From CAIQJJ01 sp964606085 (GTDB lineage: Bacteria; Chloroflexota; Anaerolineae; Anaerolineales; UBA4823), in NCBI GenBank assembly GCA_964606085.1, contig CAZSFD010000057.1, positions 1-35,531 on the forward strand: a DNA stretch of 35,531 nt, given 5' to 3'. A program made the position numbers and the translations under genes. Shown piece after piece: positions 7,721 to 16,282 of the stretch; the first letter of the stretch is position 1; the number at the start of each line of letters is the position of its first letter. The notes under the pieces are model-generated. The model was not told the origin of the DNA and searched no databases. It saw only the letters and a program-made list of their open reading frames with translations.

Positions 7721-8704
7721 TTTCCACTGGAAAGCGACCGTCATCAGCCCGGCTTTGGCCTTGAGCAGTTCAGCGTAGGTTGCGGGGGCGGCTTGCGGTG
7801 AGCGCACCTCGCTGATGATGGCGCGCGGGTGGAATTTGTCGCGCGCCATCAGGTCTATGACGGCGTGGACGTCGCGCGGCTGCATGTCGCGCGGCAGCCA
7901 GAAACTCACTTCATTGAGAAACGCCGGGCCATAGGGAATGGAAAATTCGCCGGCATAACTGCCCTGGATGATGAAGCGCGCCCCAGGGGCAACCGATTCG
8001 TCCCAGGGCTTGGTGCGTGCCAGCGCCAATGCTTGCGGCAGCACGCCCGGGAAGCCCGTGGCATCTACCACCACGTCTGCGCCATCGGGAAAGAATGGCC
8101 GGAAGGCTTCGGCCAGCGTGCCTTGCGGGACAAAGGCATCTACGCCGAGTTGCTTCGCCAGGGCAACGCGTTCGGGCGACAGGTCGGCGGCGATGACGTG
8201 TGCGCCGGTGAGGGTGTAGAGCATGGCCGAGAGCATCCCGATGGGGCCGAGGCCAACGAGCGCCAGCTTTTCATCGGGGCGGGGGCTGCCGATGCGCACG
8301 CCATGAAAGGCGATGGCCGCCAGGTGGATCAGGGAGGCTTCGAGCAAATCTACCCCTTCTGGTAACGGGTAGACGCCCGCTTCGGGCTGCAAGGCGTAGC
8401 TGGTTTGCCCGCCCCATCCGAGCGAGACGCTGGCTTTGGTGGTGCCGCCGCAGTACACGGGTGTGCCAATGGCGAGGCTGACGCCCTCGCCAACGGCAGC
8501 CACGCGCCCACTGAGCGAGTAACCAGGGATGTAGGGATAATCGGATGGGCCATCTTTGCCGATCAGGCAGCGCAGTTCGGTGCCAGGGCTGATGCAGGAA
8601 TAGGTGGTCTCGACGAGGACTTCGCCGGGGCCGGGTTGGGGGATGGTCACTTCGGAGAGAGTGACCTGATGGGGGGAGGTGAAGAGAATGACGGGAGTGT
8701 TCAT
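7718..8704 (-). CDS. Medium-chain (zinc-type) alcohol dehydrogenase-like protein
   Basis: A 328-residue member of the medium-chain dehydrogenase/reductase superfamily. The N-terminal GroES-like half shows PGPGEVLVETTYSCISPGTE and YPYIPGYSLSGRVAAVGEGV; the Rossmann half has ALVGLGPIGMLSAMLY (around residues 147-155) followed by VIAADLSPERVALAKQLGVD, which indicates a dinucleotide cofactor. The structural-zinc Cys cluster of classical alcohol dehydrogenases is absent and the usual catalytic-zinc His motif is not obvious; this resembles the sorbitol/threonine-dehydrogenase-like and BchC-like branch. Substrate unknown. ATG 8704 (MNTPVILFTSP) was preferred over TTG 8743. It is the most upstream minus-strand gene, with a TATAAT hexamer at 8778-8783, and its stop is 28 bp from the nuclease start, so the two are probably co-transcribed. 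Confidence 0.8.
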   Translation of the reverse strand: MNTPVILFTSPHQVTLSEVTIPQPGPGEVLVETTYSCISPGTELRCLIGKDGPSDYPYIPGYSLSGRVAAVGEGVSLAIGTPVYCGGTTKASVSLGWGGQTSYALQPEAGVYPLPEGVDLLEASLIHLAAIAFHGVRIGSPRPDEKLALVGLGPIGMLSAMLYTLTGAHVIAADLSPERVALAKQLGVDAFVPQGTLAEAFRPFFPDGADVVVDATGFPGVLPQALALARTKPWDESVAPGARFIIQGSYAGEFSIPYGPAFLNEVSFWLPRDMQPRDVHAVIDLMARDKFHPRAIISEVRSPQAAPATYAELLKAKAGLMTVAFQWK

Positions 8705-8851
8705 GGGATGAAAGGGGGAAGGTTTAAGGAAGATGGTAGCCAAAAGGAGGTTGAGGAATGGGAGCGATAGCGAGGTGATTATAACGCTTTCGCGGCTGCA
8801 CAGGCTTTTCTTAAGTCAACCCTGGCAATCACCAGCCATTGGCTGATAAAA
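8705..8851. promoter_or_regulatory. Divergent intergenic region, dehydrogenase versus glycosyltransferase
   Basis: This 147-bp gap is the longest non-coding stretch of the window and separates divergent genes, so it should hold promoters for both. On the minus strand a perfect TATAAT lies at 8783-8778, about 75 bp before the dehydrogenase ATG, but no good -35 lies at standard spacing. On the plus strand TAAAAT at 8847-8852 overlaps the first possible start codon, with TGGCAA 18 bp upstream. The right end contains a nested inverted repeat (8823-8857). Confidence 0.4.
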
Positions 8852-8857
8852 TTGCCA
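8823..8857. repeat. Nested inverted repeat at the glycosyltransferase start
   Basis: Outer arms TGGCAAT (8823-8829) and ATTGCCA (8851-8857) pair perfectly and enclose an inner palindrome CAGCCATTGGCTG (8833-8845, one central mismatch). The right outer arm contains the TTG start candidate at 8852. No T-run follows. A protein-binding operator or a leader hairpin are both possible. Confidence 0.5.
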
Positions 8858-9922
8858 TCTCCGCGAGTCACCTTATCACCCAGTCACCCAGTTACCTTGT
8901 CACCCAGTCACCCTTTCCCCGGCGTCTCCATCGTCACCCCCTCCTATAACCAGGCGAGCTTCCTCGAACAGACCATTCAATCTGTTCTCTGGCAGGATTA
9001 CCCAAACCTGGAATATCTGATCGCCGACGGCGGCTCGAACGATGGCAGCCAGGCTATCATCGAGAAATATGCCCACCGCCTGGCCTGGTGGGTCTCTGAG
9101 AAAGACCGCGGCCAGGCCGATGCGATCAACAAAGGTTTTGCCCATGCCCGCGGCGAGTTCGTCGCCTGGATCAATTCCGACGATCTGTACTATCGCCCCG
9201 ATGTGATCAGCCACGCGGTAGCCGCCCTGCAGGCCAACCCTGCCGCCGGCATGGTCTACGGCGACGGCGTGATGACCGATGGCGACCTGCGCCTGCTCGA
9301 TTGGCATCCCTACCGCCCCTACCGCCTGGAAGATTTACTGGCCTTCGACGTGCTGCTGCAACCGGCAGTGGTCATGCGCCGCAGCGCCCTCGAAAAAGCC
9401 GGGTTCTTGCAGGCCGATTTTCACATGGTGCTGGATCATGCGCTGTGGATACGCATCGCCCGCCAGGGGTCCATTGTTCATGTGCCAGAATTTTGGGCGG
9501 TCGAACGCACCCACGCCAGCGCCAAAACCACCGCCCAGGCAGCCGTCTTCGTGGAGGAAGCCTTTCGCCTGATCCCGCAGTTGGCGCAAGACCCCGCCTA
9601 TGCTGATGTGTTCGCCAGCCAGGGCAAGCGCATTTGGGGCGGCCTGCACCTGTACGCCGTCAAGCGCTATGTAGATGCCGGGCAGTATCGCCGGGCGTTG
9701 TGGCACTATTTTCGGGCTTTGCCCCTGTATCCACAAGGCGCGCGGCAAACCTGGCGCAAGCTGCTCCAGGCGGCGGCGGGTTCGCTGGGGTTGATGGGCG
9801 TCTTCCTGGCCTACCGCCGCAGCCGCCGCGCCGCACAGTTCCACGGCCAGCAGTTGACCGTGGACGAACATGGGGTAGGCTGGTCGGCCGCCTCAGCCAT
9901 CCCGCAATCAACCCATCCCTGA
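8852..9922 (+). CDS. Family 2 glycosyltransferase
   Basis: A GT-A fold glycosyltransferase of up to 356 residues. After an odd N-terminus the family 2 core begins at VSIVTPSYNQASF and continues with LEYLIADGGSNDGS, WWVSEKDRGQADAINKGF and the metal/nucleotide-binding AWINSDDLYY (Asp110/Asp111), then GMVYGDG and a VLDHALWIRIA acceptor-region motif. It probably transfers a sugar to a surface glycan at the inner membrane face. The first about 22 residues are encoded by a CAGTCACC octamer repeat and read as RVTLSPSHPVTLSPSHP; TTG at 8852 or TTG at 8897 are the only start candidates before the domain and neither has a ribosome binding site, so the true start is uncertain. It is paralogous to the next gene, 6 bp downstream. 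Confidence 0.9.
   Translation: MPSPRVTLSPSHPVTLSPSHPFPGVSIVTPSYNQASFLEQTIQSVLWQDYPNLEYLIADGGSNDGSQAIIEKYAHRLAWWVSEKDRGQADAINKGFAHARGEFVAWINSDDLYYRPDVISHAVAALQANPAAGMVYGDGVMTDGDLRLLDWHPYRPYRLEDLLAFDVLLQPAVVMRRSALEKAGFLQADFHMVLDHALWIRIARQGSIVHVPEFWAVERTHASAKTTAQAAVFVEEAFRLIPQLAQDPAYADVFASQGKRIWGGLHLYAVKRYVDAGQYRRALWHYFRALPLYPQGARQTWRKLLQAAAGSLGLMGVFLAYRRSRRAAQFHGQQLTVDEHGVGWSAASAIPQSTHP
8866..8913 (+). repeat. Octamer tandem repeat (AGTCACCC-like), six copies
   Basis: Six consecutive 8-bp units, AGTCACCT, TATCACCC, AGTCACCC, AGTTACCT, TGTCACCC and AGTCACCC, lie across the presumed 5' end of the glycosyltransferase gene. The unit length is not a multiple of three, so the peptide repeats only every three units in principle, yet the reading frame stays open into the enzyme. 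Confidence 0.85.
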
Positions 9923-9928
9923 CCTCCC

Positions 9929-10714
9929 TTGTCTACCACGCTCCCCCTCATTTCCATCATCACCCCTTCCTACAACCAGGGCCAATTCATCGAGGAAACC
10001 ATCTGCTCGGTCATCGAGCAGGATTATCCGCGCCTCGAATACCTCATCGTAGATGGCGGCTCGACCGACGACACGGTGGAAATCATCCGCCGGTATGAAA
10101 ACCAGATCGCCTGGTGGGTTTCAGAAAAAGATCAAGGCCAAACAGACGCCCTCAACAAGGGCTTCGCCCGCGCCAGCGGTGAAATTTTGGCCTGGATCAA
10201 CTCCGACGATACCTACCTGCCGGGCGCATTGCGCCAGGCGGCACAATTCTTGCACGAACATCCCGATGTGGGCATGGTCTATGGCGATGCCAACCTGGTG
10301 GATGAAAGCGGCGCTTTGCTGGGCAAATTTCCCGCCCGCCAGACCGACTATGCCCGCCTGTTACGCGGCTCCGTCCACATCCCACAGCAGGCCAGTTTCT
10401 TCCGGGCGGCGCTATGGCGGCAAGTGGGGCCGCTCGACCCCAGTTTTTACTTTGCGATGGATTACGATTTGTGGGTGCGCCTGGCAAAAATCTCGCAGAT
10501 AGCCTACCACCCGCGGTTGTGGGCTAATTTCCGTTTACACGGGCAAGGAAAAAGCATTGCCAGCGACGAACGTTGCTATCCCGAAATGCTGCGCGTCCAT
10601 GCCCGCGAGGGGGGCAGTCCAATTTCGCCACTGGTCTTCAAAGCCCGGCTGCGTCCGCTGATCTACGCCTGGCTGCCGCTCAAATGGCGTTTGTGGCTGC
10701 GCCGCAGGATTTGA
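9929..10714 (+). CDS. Family 2 glycosyltransferase (paralog of the preceding gene)
   Basis: A 261-residue GT2 enzyme. Landmarks match the upstream paralog closely: ISIITPSYNQGQF, LEYLIVDGGSTDD, WWVSEKDQGQTDALNKGF, AWINSDDTYL (Asp93/Asp94), GMVYGDANLVDESG, and FAMDYDLWVRLAK. It starts at TTG 9929 (MSTTLPLISI), which puts the core ten residues from the N-terminus as usual for the family; no Shine-Dalgarno sequence is visible, so translation may depend on the upstream gene. The C-terminus is basic (WLPLKWRLWLRRRI), suiting peripheral membrane attachment. The pair likely arose by tandem duplication and adds successive sugars to the same glycan; donor and acceptor are unknown. Confidence 0.92.
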   Translation: MSTTLPLISIITPSYNQGQFIEETICSVIEQDYPRLEYLIVDGGSTDDTVEIIRRYENQIAWWVSEKDQGQTDALNKGFARASGEILAWINSDDTYLPGALRQAAQFLHEHPDVGMVYGDANLVDESGALLGKFPARQTDYARLLRGSVHIPQQASFFRAALWRQVGPLDPSFYFAMDYDLWVRLAKISQIAYHPRLWANFRLHGQGKSIASDERCYPEMLRVHAREGGSPISPLVFKARLRPLIYAWLPLKWRLWLRRRI

Positions 10715-10721
10715 TAAGCCG

Positions 10722-13700
10722 GTGAAAAAACGTCGTCTTGATTTGGATATTGAACATCTGATCGAACTGCTGCTGATCGGTGTGTTCGCCGCCGTCGCGT
10801 TGGCGCTGCTGGGCCTGGGCCTATACGTCCTGCTTCCATTGGCCCAGGTGTGGCTACCCGTGGGTGCGCCAGCCGCGCTGCCGCCCACGGCAACGCTCAC
10901 CACGCCCACCCCGGCAACGTCTGGCAGTCCCACAGCTATCCCAACGGTCACCCTCTCACCGCTCCCATTACCCGTCACCCCCTTGCCCACCCTCACCCCC
11001 CACAATACGCCTGCGCCGCCAGCAACACCGACGGCGTTATCAACGATGGCTGCGAGCAGGGCGTTTACCAGTTTCGCCTGCGATAGGCCGGGCTGGTTTC
11101 CAGAAGATGCGGGCATTGGCGAACACACCATTTTCCAACACCTGGGCTATACCTATGTGGTGGCTGCGGCGCAACCCGAACGCCACGCCCTGTGGATGGC
11201 GCGCACCGGCGACCTGTGCCATTGGGAAGAACTGCCGCCCATCCTCACCAGCGTAGCCCTCGATGCCTGGGATGGCCGGGCAATTGCTTCGCCCTTCGTC
11301 ATTGCGCAAGATGGACAATATATTTTGCTCTACACCGGCATCACCTGGAACGGCACCGAACGCATTTTAGCGGCCACCAGCACCAATCCTGCTGATGCCG
11401 CCGCGTGGGTGGTGCAGGGCGAAGCCTTTCGGCCCAACCACCCCGAAGAAAAATGGAATCCCGGCGATGCTGCCATTTGCCGGGCGCCGATGGTGCTGCG
11501 CGATGGCGATCTCTATTACCTTTACTATACCGGGCAGAACGTGGATGGCGGCATCATCGGGGTTGCCGTGGCGAACGCGCCGATCGGCCCGTGGGAAGAC
11601 CTGGGGGCGATCACGCCGGCCCTGCCAGATGAAACCTACGAAAGCCCTTTTGTCATCCGGCAGCAGGATGGCGCTTTTTACCTTTTTTACCATCACGCCG
11701 GGCAGGGGACGCAATATCGCACCGGCGCGACGCCGGTTGGCCCGTGGTCTGAGCCAGCCAGCCTCGCCCCCGGCTGGGCGCACGAATTTTGGCAGCAAGG
11801 CGACGCCTGGTTGACATCCTTCTTGACCAATTACAGCGTGACCATTTTCCCGTTGGATTGGCAAACCGCCGACGGCCTGGCGCAGCCGCAGATACGCACG
11901 CCCTCCGCCTTTTTGCAAGACATCCCCATTTGGGCGCATCCTGGCGAGCCAGCCCCGCATGAAGTGGTGCTGTTCCGGCACACGTTCGAACTGGCCGAGC
12001 CGCTGGAAGGCGTGACGCTCAATCTGTTTGCCGACACCCGCTACCAGGCCTGGCTGGATGGGGTCTGGCTGGGCCGCGGCCCGGCGCGTTTTTCGTATCG
12101 GCTGCGTGAATATGACGTGTATGCACCGGGGCGGCTCGAAGCGGGCAAACACACCCTGGCGGTGCTGGTGCAGTGGGCGCCCAACACGCGCCGTTCGGAA
12201 TCGTTTGCACCCTTTTTGCAGGGCCACCTGCAAGGGAGCGATCCGGCAGGCGCGCAAGTGATCGTGCGCACCAATGCCGCCTGGAAAGCACAGCGCTCAG
12301 CGGCCTGGCAGGAAAAGGGCGTCCTGGTGCATTCGTGGGGGCTTATCGGCCCGGTGGAACTGCTCGACCTGTCGCTGCTGGATGCGGCCTGGATGCAGCC
12401 TGGCTTCAACGATGACGCCTGGCCGCCAGCCGTAGCCATCAACCCGGCAGCCGTTAACTACCAGCCTTATCAAAGCGTGTTTCTCGAAAGAGACGCCAAT
12501 GGATCGAGGCTTTTACCCACCGAAGGTGCTGAGGAAGCCACCAGTCTCGAGTTGGCAGGCGCTGTCAGCGGGGTGCTCTACCGTCCGCGCAGCATCGCCC
12601 CCCTGGTTGATGTGCCAGCGCCAGCCACCGTTCTCGATGCCGGGCTGCTCTCGCCAGGGTTTACGCTGGGCGAATTGCCCCCCGGCCTGGCCGTGCCGTA
12701 TGTGTTGCCCTTTAACGTGCAGGAAGATACCTACTTCACCATCGAAGCGCCAGGGATGGTCGGCCCGGCGATTTCGATCGGCGTGGATGGCGAATATGTC
12801 GGCTGGAAAAACGCCGACGAAACCCGGCCGGATGTCTTCGTGGCGCGCATGAGGTTGTTTCGCGGCCCGCACCAGATCACCTTCGAGCAAATACCCCCGA
12901 CCGGGCTGACGTTTGCGGTCTCGCAAGAAAATGTTGCTTTCAAAGAAATCCCGTTTTCGCAGGGGCTACATGCGGGGCGGCGGCTGCTGCTGGCGCAACC
13001 GGTGAGCGACTGGGGCGGGGAAGTGCGCTCGCAGGTGGTAGTTTCGCCAACCCAAAGCGGCCTGACGGTCACTTTTCCGGCTGCGCCGTCGTACCTCGTG
13101 CTGGATTTGGGGCGGACGATCCATGGGCGGGTCGTGGTGGATGTCAGCGGCCCGGCAGGAAGCGTGCTGGACGTGGGCTGGGATGAACGCCTGCTGCCCG
13201 GCACGCTTCGCCCGATGCCATACCCGGGTTCGCAGCATAAAGAGTGGAATCAGACGGATTCGTGGGTGCTGGATGGCAACCGCCGGACGCTTTCCACCCT
13301 GGATACGCGCGCCGGACGCTATCTGCTGATTGCCGTGTGGGCAGACCAGCCGGTGCAACTGGATAACCTGCGCGTGCTGGAAGAGCGCTATCCGCTCAAA
13401 CTGCGCGGCAGTTTCGATTCCTCTGACCCACTGCTCAACTACATTTGGCAGGTGGGCGTCGAAACGCTCTACCCCAACATGACCGACGCCTATACCGACA
13501 CCCCTTGGCGCGAGCGCGGCCAGTGGTGGGGCGATGCCTATGTGGCCGATCATGTCAACCGCGTCACCTTCGGCGATCAGGCGTTGATGCGCCGCGGCCT
13601 GCTCTTCATGGCAGACTCCTACCAGGTCAACGAGGCGCCAGGGCTGGCGCCCAACAGTGGCAGCAGCAACATGACCGATTACATGATGTTGTGGGTGCAA

Positions 13701-14759
13701 AACCTGGCCGATTACGTGCGTTTGAGCGGCGACACGAGCATCTTGAATCAGGCTTACCCGGTCTTGAAAACCTTTATGGAGCAAATGGCGGGCTACCGCG
13801 ACGAGCGCAGCGGGCTGATCGAGTTTGCGCGGGCGCACTGGTGGGATACCGCGTATGTGGACACGTACGGCTGGCAAAATCGGCATGGACAATCCACCGT
13901 CATCAATGCGCTGTATTACCGCACCCTGCTCGAAGCCGCCTATCTGGCTGAACAAGCCCAAGATGCGTCTGCGGCAGCCAACTGGCAGCAGCAGGCCGAA
14001 AAAATCCGCGCCAAAGCCAATGAAGTGCTTTTTTCGGTTTATCAGCAGCGCTACCTGGCAACCAACAACCAGGGCTACTACGAGCCGCCCACGCTGCATG
14101 CCCAGGTGTGGGCGCTGGCCTATGGCCTGGTGGCCGAGGAAAACCGGGATGCGGTGACTCAGGCCATGCTCGCTTTGCTCGCCCGCGACCCCGAACGGAT
14201 GAACATCGGCCTCTATGGCTTGCACTGGGTGTTCGATGCGCTGGGTCAGGCTGGCTATATCGAAGATGGCCTGGCGCTGATCAAAACCTTTTACGGTTCG
14301 ATGGTGGCCCGCGGCGCATCCACCTGGTGGGAACGCATAGACGCTGACCAGGTCTGGACGCAAAGCCTCTCGCACGCCTGGGGCGCTTCACCGACCTGGT
14401 TTCTCACCACCTATGTACTAGGAGCGCGGGCCACCGGGCCAGATACCTGGGAACTGAAACCGGCATTGGTGGGGGTGGAAAGGGCGCAAGGCGTATTGCC
14501 CTTGCAACACAACGACCTGTATGCCTCATGGTTAGTACAAGAATGCAACTCGGTCAGTTTGACCATTGACGCACAGCAGTCACAAGGAACCATTTTGCTC
14601 CCCCTACCGAACAAAGACACCGTGGTGTTACTCGACGATCAGGTAATCTGGCAAAGCGAACGGGCTTTGAACAACCAAATTGAAGCAGATCAAAACAAAC
14701 TGATGGTTTTCATCCAGGGCGGCAGCCATCAGATTGATATCCAAGAATATTGCCCTTAG
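10722..14759 (+). CDS. Membrane-anchored beta-propeller / GH78-like (alpha-L-rhamnosidase-like) protein
   Basis: 1345 residues from GTG 10722, 7 bp after the glycosyltransferase stop. One transmembrane helix (about 14-44) is followed by a Pro/Thr linker (50-105), so the rest is probably outside. Residues about 115-395 look like a five-bladed propeller of the GH43/GH32 type (blade motifs such as SPFVIAQDGQYILLYTG, YYLYYTG and FYLFYHHAG). Two beta-sandwich regions follow. The C-terminal part (about 850-1300) is an (alpha/alpha)6 barrel resembling GH78: TDTPWRERGQWWGDAY (Glu931), ASTWWERID (Glu1204) and SLSHAWGASPTWFLTTYVLG, the two Glu matching where GH78 keeps its acid and base. It may trim or remodel rhamnose-containing glycan made by the rml/GT genes. 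Whether the propeller is catalytic is uncertain. Confidence 0.82.
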   Translation: MKKRRLDLDIEHLIELLLIGVFAAVALALLGLGLYVLLPLAQVWLPVGAPAALPPTATLTTPTPATSGSPTAIPTVTLSPLPLPVTPLPTLTPHNTPAPPATPTALSTMAASRAFTSFACDRPGWFPEDAGIGEHTIFQHLGYTYVVAAAQPERHALWMARTGDLCHWEELPPILTSVALDAWDGRAIASPFVIAQDGQYILLYTGITWNGTERILAATSTNPADAAAWVVQGEAFRPNHPEEKWNPGDAAICRAPMVLRDGDLYYLYYTGQNVDGGIIGVAVANAPIGPWEDLGAITPALPDETYESPFVIRQQDGAFYLFYHHAGQGTQYRTGATPVGPWSEPASLAPGWAHEFWQQGDAWLTSFLTNYSVTIFPLDWQTADGLAQPQIRTPSAFLQDIPIWAHPGEPAPHEVVLFRHTFELAEPLEGVTLNLFADTRYQAWLDGVWLGRGPARFSYRLREYDVYAPGRLEAGKHTLAVLVQWAPNTRRSESFAPFLQGHLQGSDPAGAQVIVRTNAAWKAQRSAAWQEKGVLVHSWGLIGPVELLDLSLLDAAWMQPGFNDDAWPPAVAINPAAVNYQPYQSVFLERDANGSRLLPTEGAEEATSLELAGAVSGVLYRPRSIAPLVDVPAPATVLDAGLLSPGFTLGELPPGLAVPYVLPFNVQEDTYFTIEAPGMVGPAISIGVDGEYVGWKNADETRPDVFVARMRLFRGPHQITFEQIPPTGLTFAVSQENVAFKEIPFSQGLHAGRRLLLAQPVSDWGGEVRSQVVVSPTQSGLTVTFPAAPSYLVLDLGRTIHGRVVVDVSGPAGSVLDVGWDERLLPGTLRPMPYPGSQHKEWNQTDSWVLDGNRRTLSTLDTRAGRYLLIAVWADQPVQLDNLRVLEERYPLKLRGSFDSSDPLLNYIWQVGVETLYPNMTDAYTDTPWRERGQWWGDAYVADHVNRVTFGDQALMRRGLLFMADSYQVNEAPGLAPNSGSSNMTDYMMLWVQNLADYVRLSGDTSILNQAYPVLKTFMEQMAGYRDERSGLIEFARAHWWDTAYVDTYGWQNRHGQSTVINALYYRTLLEAAYLAEQAQDASAAANWQQQAEKIRAKANEVLFSVYQQRYLATNNQGYYEPPTLHAQVWALAYGLVAEENRDAVTQAMLALLARDPERMNIGLYGLHWVFDALGQAGYIEDGLALIKTFYGSMVARGASTWWERIDADQVWTQSLSHAWGASPTWFLTTYVLGARATGPDTWELKPALVGVERAQGVLPLQHNDLYASWLVQECNSVSLTIDAQQSQGTILLPLPNKDTVVLLDDQVIWQSERALNNQIEADQNKLMVFIQGGSHQIDIQEYCP

Positions 14760-14767
14760 AAAAAGAT

Positions 14768-16273
14768 ATGGCCCCAATGAACATAATCCGGCCAAAACAT
14801 CCCCTACGTTGGCTTTATGTCTTTGCAGTTGCCGCGCTCTTGTCGGTCTTGCTTGCGCATTGGGCCTACGATGACCCGTTCATCACCTACCGCTACGCCC
14901 ACAACCTGGGCAACGGCCTGGGCTTTGTCTACAACCCCGGTGAACGTGTCCTCAGCACCACCACGCCGCTGCTGGCGCTGCTGCTGGCCCCCTTTGCCGC
15001 CATCGGCTTCGATCTGCATGTTCTGGCGAACCTGATCGGCGCGCTCAGCCTGGCGGTTGGCGGCCTGCTGCTGTGGGATTTGGCGCGCACCTGGCAAACG
15101 CCCTGGGTGGGCTGGGCGGGGTTGCTGATCTATCCTTTTTTCCCGCTGGTCCTCAGCACGATGAGTTCGGAGACGCCGCTTTACCTGGCCCTGTGCCTGG
15201 CGGCCTTTGCTGGCTACGCCCGCCGCCGCTATACGCTCACTGCCCTGGCGTGCGCCCTGGCCGGCCTCGCCCGCCCCGATGCCCTTCTCGTTCCCGCCAT
15301 CCTCGCTGCCCATTCCCTCATCACCAACCTGTCCATCCTTCGCTCCTCAAACTTCAACCGAGCAGCCTTCCAGCCTGCCTTCATTTTTGCTGCCATTTTG
15401 CTCGCCTGGGCCATTTTCGCCTGGGCCTACTTCGGCTCACCCATCCCGGTCACGCTGGCGGCCAAACAGAGCCAGGGCGCGATGGAAATCAGCCAGAAAT
15501 TTCATGTGGGCCTGCTGACCATTGTGCGTTATTACACTGCGTGGCCCTACCTGCTCGAAGCGGGGCTGGCGGTTGTGGGGCTGGCGCTGTTGGCGTGGAA
15601 AAAGCGCACCTGGCTGCTGTTCATCGCCTGGCCGGTGTCCTATTTCGTTGCCTACACACTGTTGGGCGTCAGCCGCTATTTCTGGTATTACGCCCCGCTC
15701 GTACCAGGATTTGTGGTGCTGGTGGGGTTGGGCCTGGAAGGGGTGGCAGGTGGCAAGGGGCAGGTGGCAGGGGGTAAGGGGCAAGGCGAAGATCAAAGGG
15801 CCAGCCCTGCACCGTTCAATCTTTCAACCTTCAATTTCCTCGCCGCCATTTTGCTTATCCTGCTTGGCGCGGTGCATATCCGCAACCTGTTTAACCTGCC
15901 CCAGCACATAGACCGCCGTTATGCCATTTACCGCGCCGCCGGCGAATGGCTGGCGCAAAATACGCCACCCGAAGCGTCGGTTGGCACGCTCGAAGTGGGC
16001 ATTTTGGGCTATTATGCCCGGCGTCCGGTGGTAGATTTCGCCGGGCTGATCCAGCCGGAGGTGGCCCGGCAGATGGGCGCGGCCAGCACTTACGAAGATA
16101 CGGCCTTGTGGGCGGCTGAACGCTATCACCCCGACTATGTGGTGCTGTTCCCGGGCAGCCTGGCGCGTTTTGAACAGGCGTATGTGGCCGTGCGCTGCCA
16201 GCCTGCGCAAACTTTCCTCGCTTCAGACTATAATGGCCCTGGCGACCTGATCATTTATCACTGTAACCCTTGA
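14768..16273 (+). CDS. Multi-span GT39-like membrane glycosyltransferase
   Basis: A 501-residue integral membrane protein with about ten to twelve predicted hydrophobic helices and, after the first helix, the acidic motif AHWAYDDPFITYRYAHNL, which matches the first extracytoplasmic loop of ArnT/PMT-type (GT-C) enzymes that use lipid-linked sugars. Other features are the arginine-rich ARRRYTLTALACALAGLARPDALL and the soluble C-terminal part after residue about 370. ATG 14768 (or ATG 14777) is preferred over TTG 14750, which overlaps the upstream gene. Residues about 325-357 are a Gly/Lys/Gln-rich low-complexity loop (GVAGGKGQVAGGKGQ) between helices, encoded by a repeat-like insertion. It probably transfers a sugar to a glycan or protein on the outer side of the membrane. 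Confidence 0.82.
   Translation: MAPMNIIRPKHPLRWLYVFAVAALLSVLLAHWAYDDPFITYRYAHNLGNGLGFVYNPGERVLSTTTPLLALLLAPFAAIGFDLHVLANLIGALSLAVGGLLLWDLARTWQTPWVGWAGLLIYPFFPLVLSTMSSETPLYLALCLAAFAGYARRRYTLTALACALAGLARPDALLVPAILAAHSLITNLSILRSSNFNRAAFQPAFIFAAILLAWAIFAWAYFGSPIPVTLAAKQSQGAMEISQKFHVGLLTIVRYYTAWPYLLEAGLAVVGLALLAWKKRTWLLFIAWPVSYFVAYTLLGVSRYFWYYAPLVPGFVVLVGLGLEGVAGGKGQVAGGKGQGEDQRASPAPFNLSTFNFLAAILLILLGAVHIRNLFNLPQHIDRRYAIYRAAGEWLAQNTPPEASVGTLEVGILGYYARRPVVDFAGLIQPEVARQMGAASTYEDTALWAAERYHPDYVVLFPGSLARFEQAYVAVRCQPAQTFLASDYNGPGDLIIYHCNP
15334..15372. repeat. Possible low-complexity segment in the GT39-like gene (loop 1)
   Basis: CTTC/CAAC-rich DNA encodes SILRSSNFNRAAFQPAF between two helices. The composition and the SNFN/FQP peptides resemble the CAACCTT-type insertions elsewhere in the window, but the repeat is degenerate and the match is weak. 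Confidence 0.3.
15738..15836. repeat. Low-complexity in-frame insertion in the GT39-like gene (loop 2)
   Basis: The left half repeats GGTGGCAGG / GGGGCAGGTGGCAG units; the right half is TTCAATCTTTCAACCTTC-like. Together they encode a soluble loop of about 33 residues between transmembrane helices. Both motif classes recur in wecB (1083-1160), there in the opposite orientation relative to the window. Confidence 0.65.
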
Positions 16274-16282
16274 AAGGCTCGT

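Noticed and set aside
8866..8913. Regular repeats considered as a CRISPR array
   Set aside because: Units are 8 bp, contiguous and without spacers, and lie in a coding frame; no cas gene is present.
12966..14375. 469-codon minus-strand frame opposite the GH78-like region
   Set aside because: Antisense to conserved catalytic motifs of the rhamnosidase-like protein and rich in Arg/His/Gln, as expected of a shadow frame.
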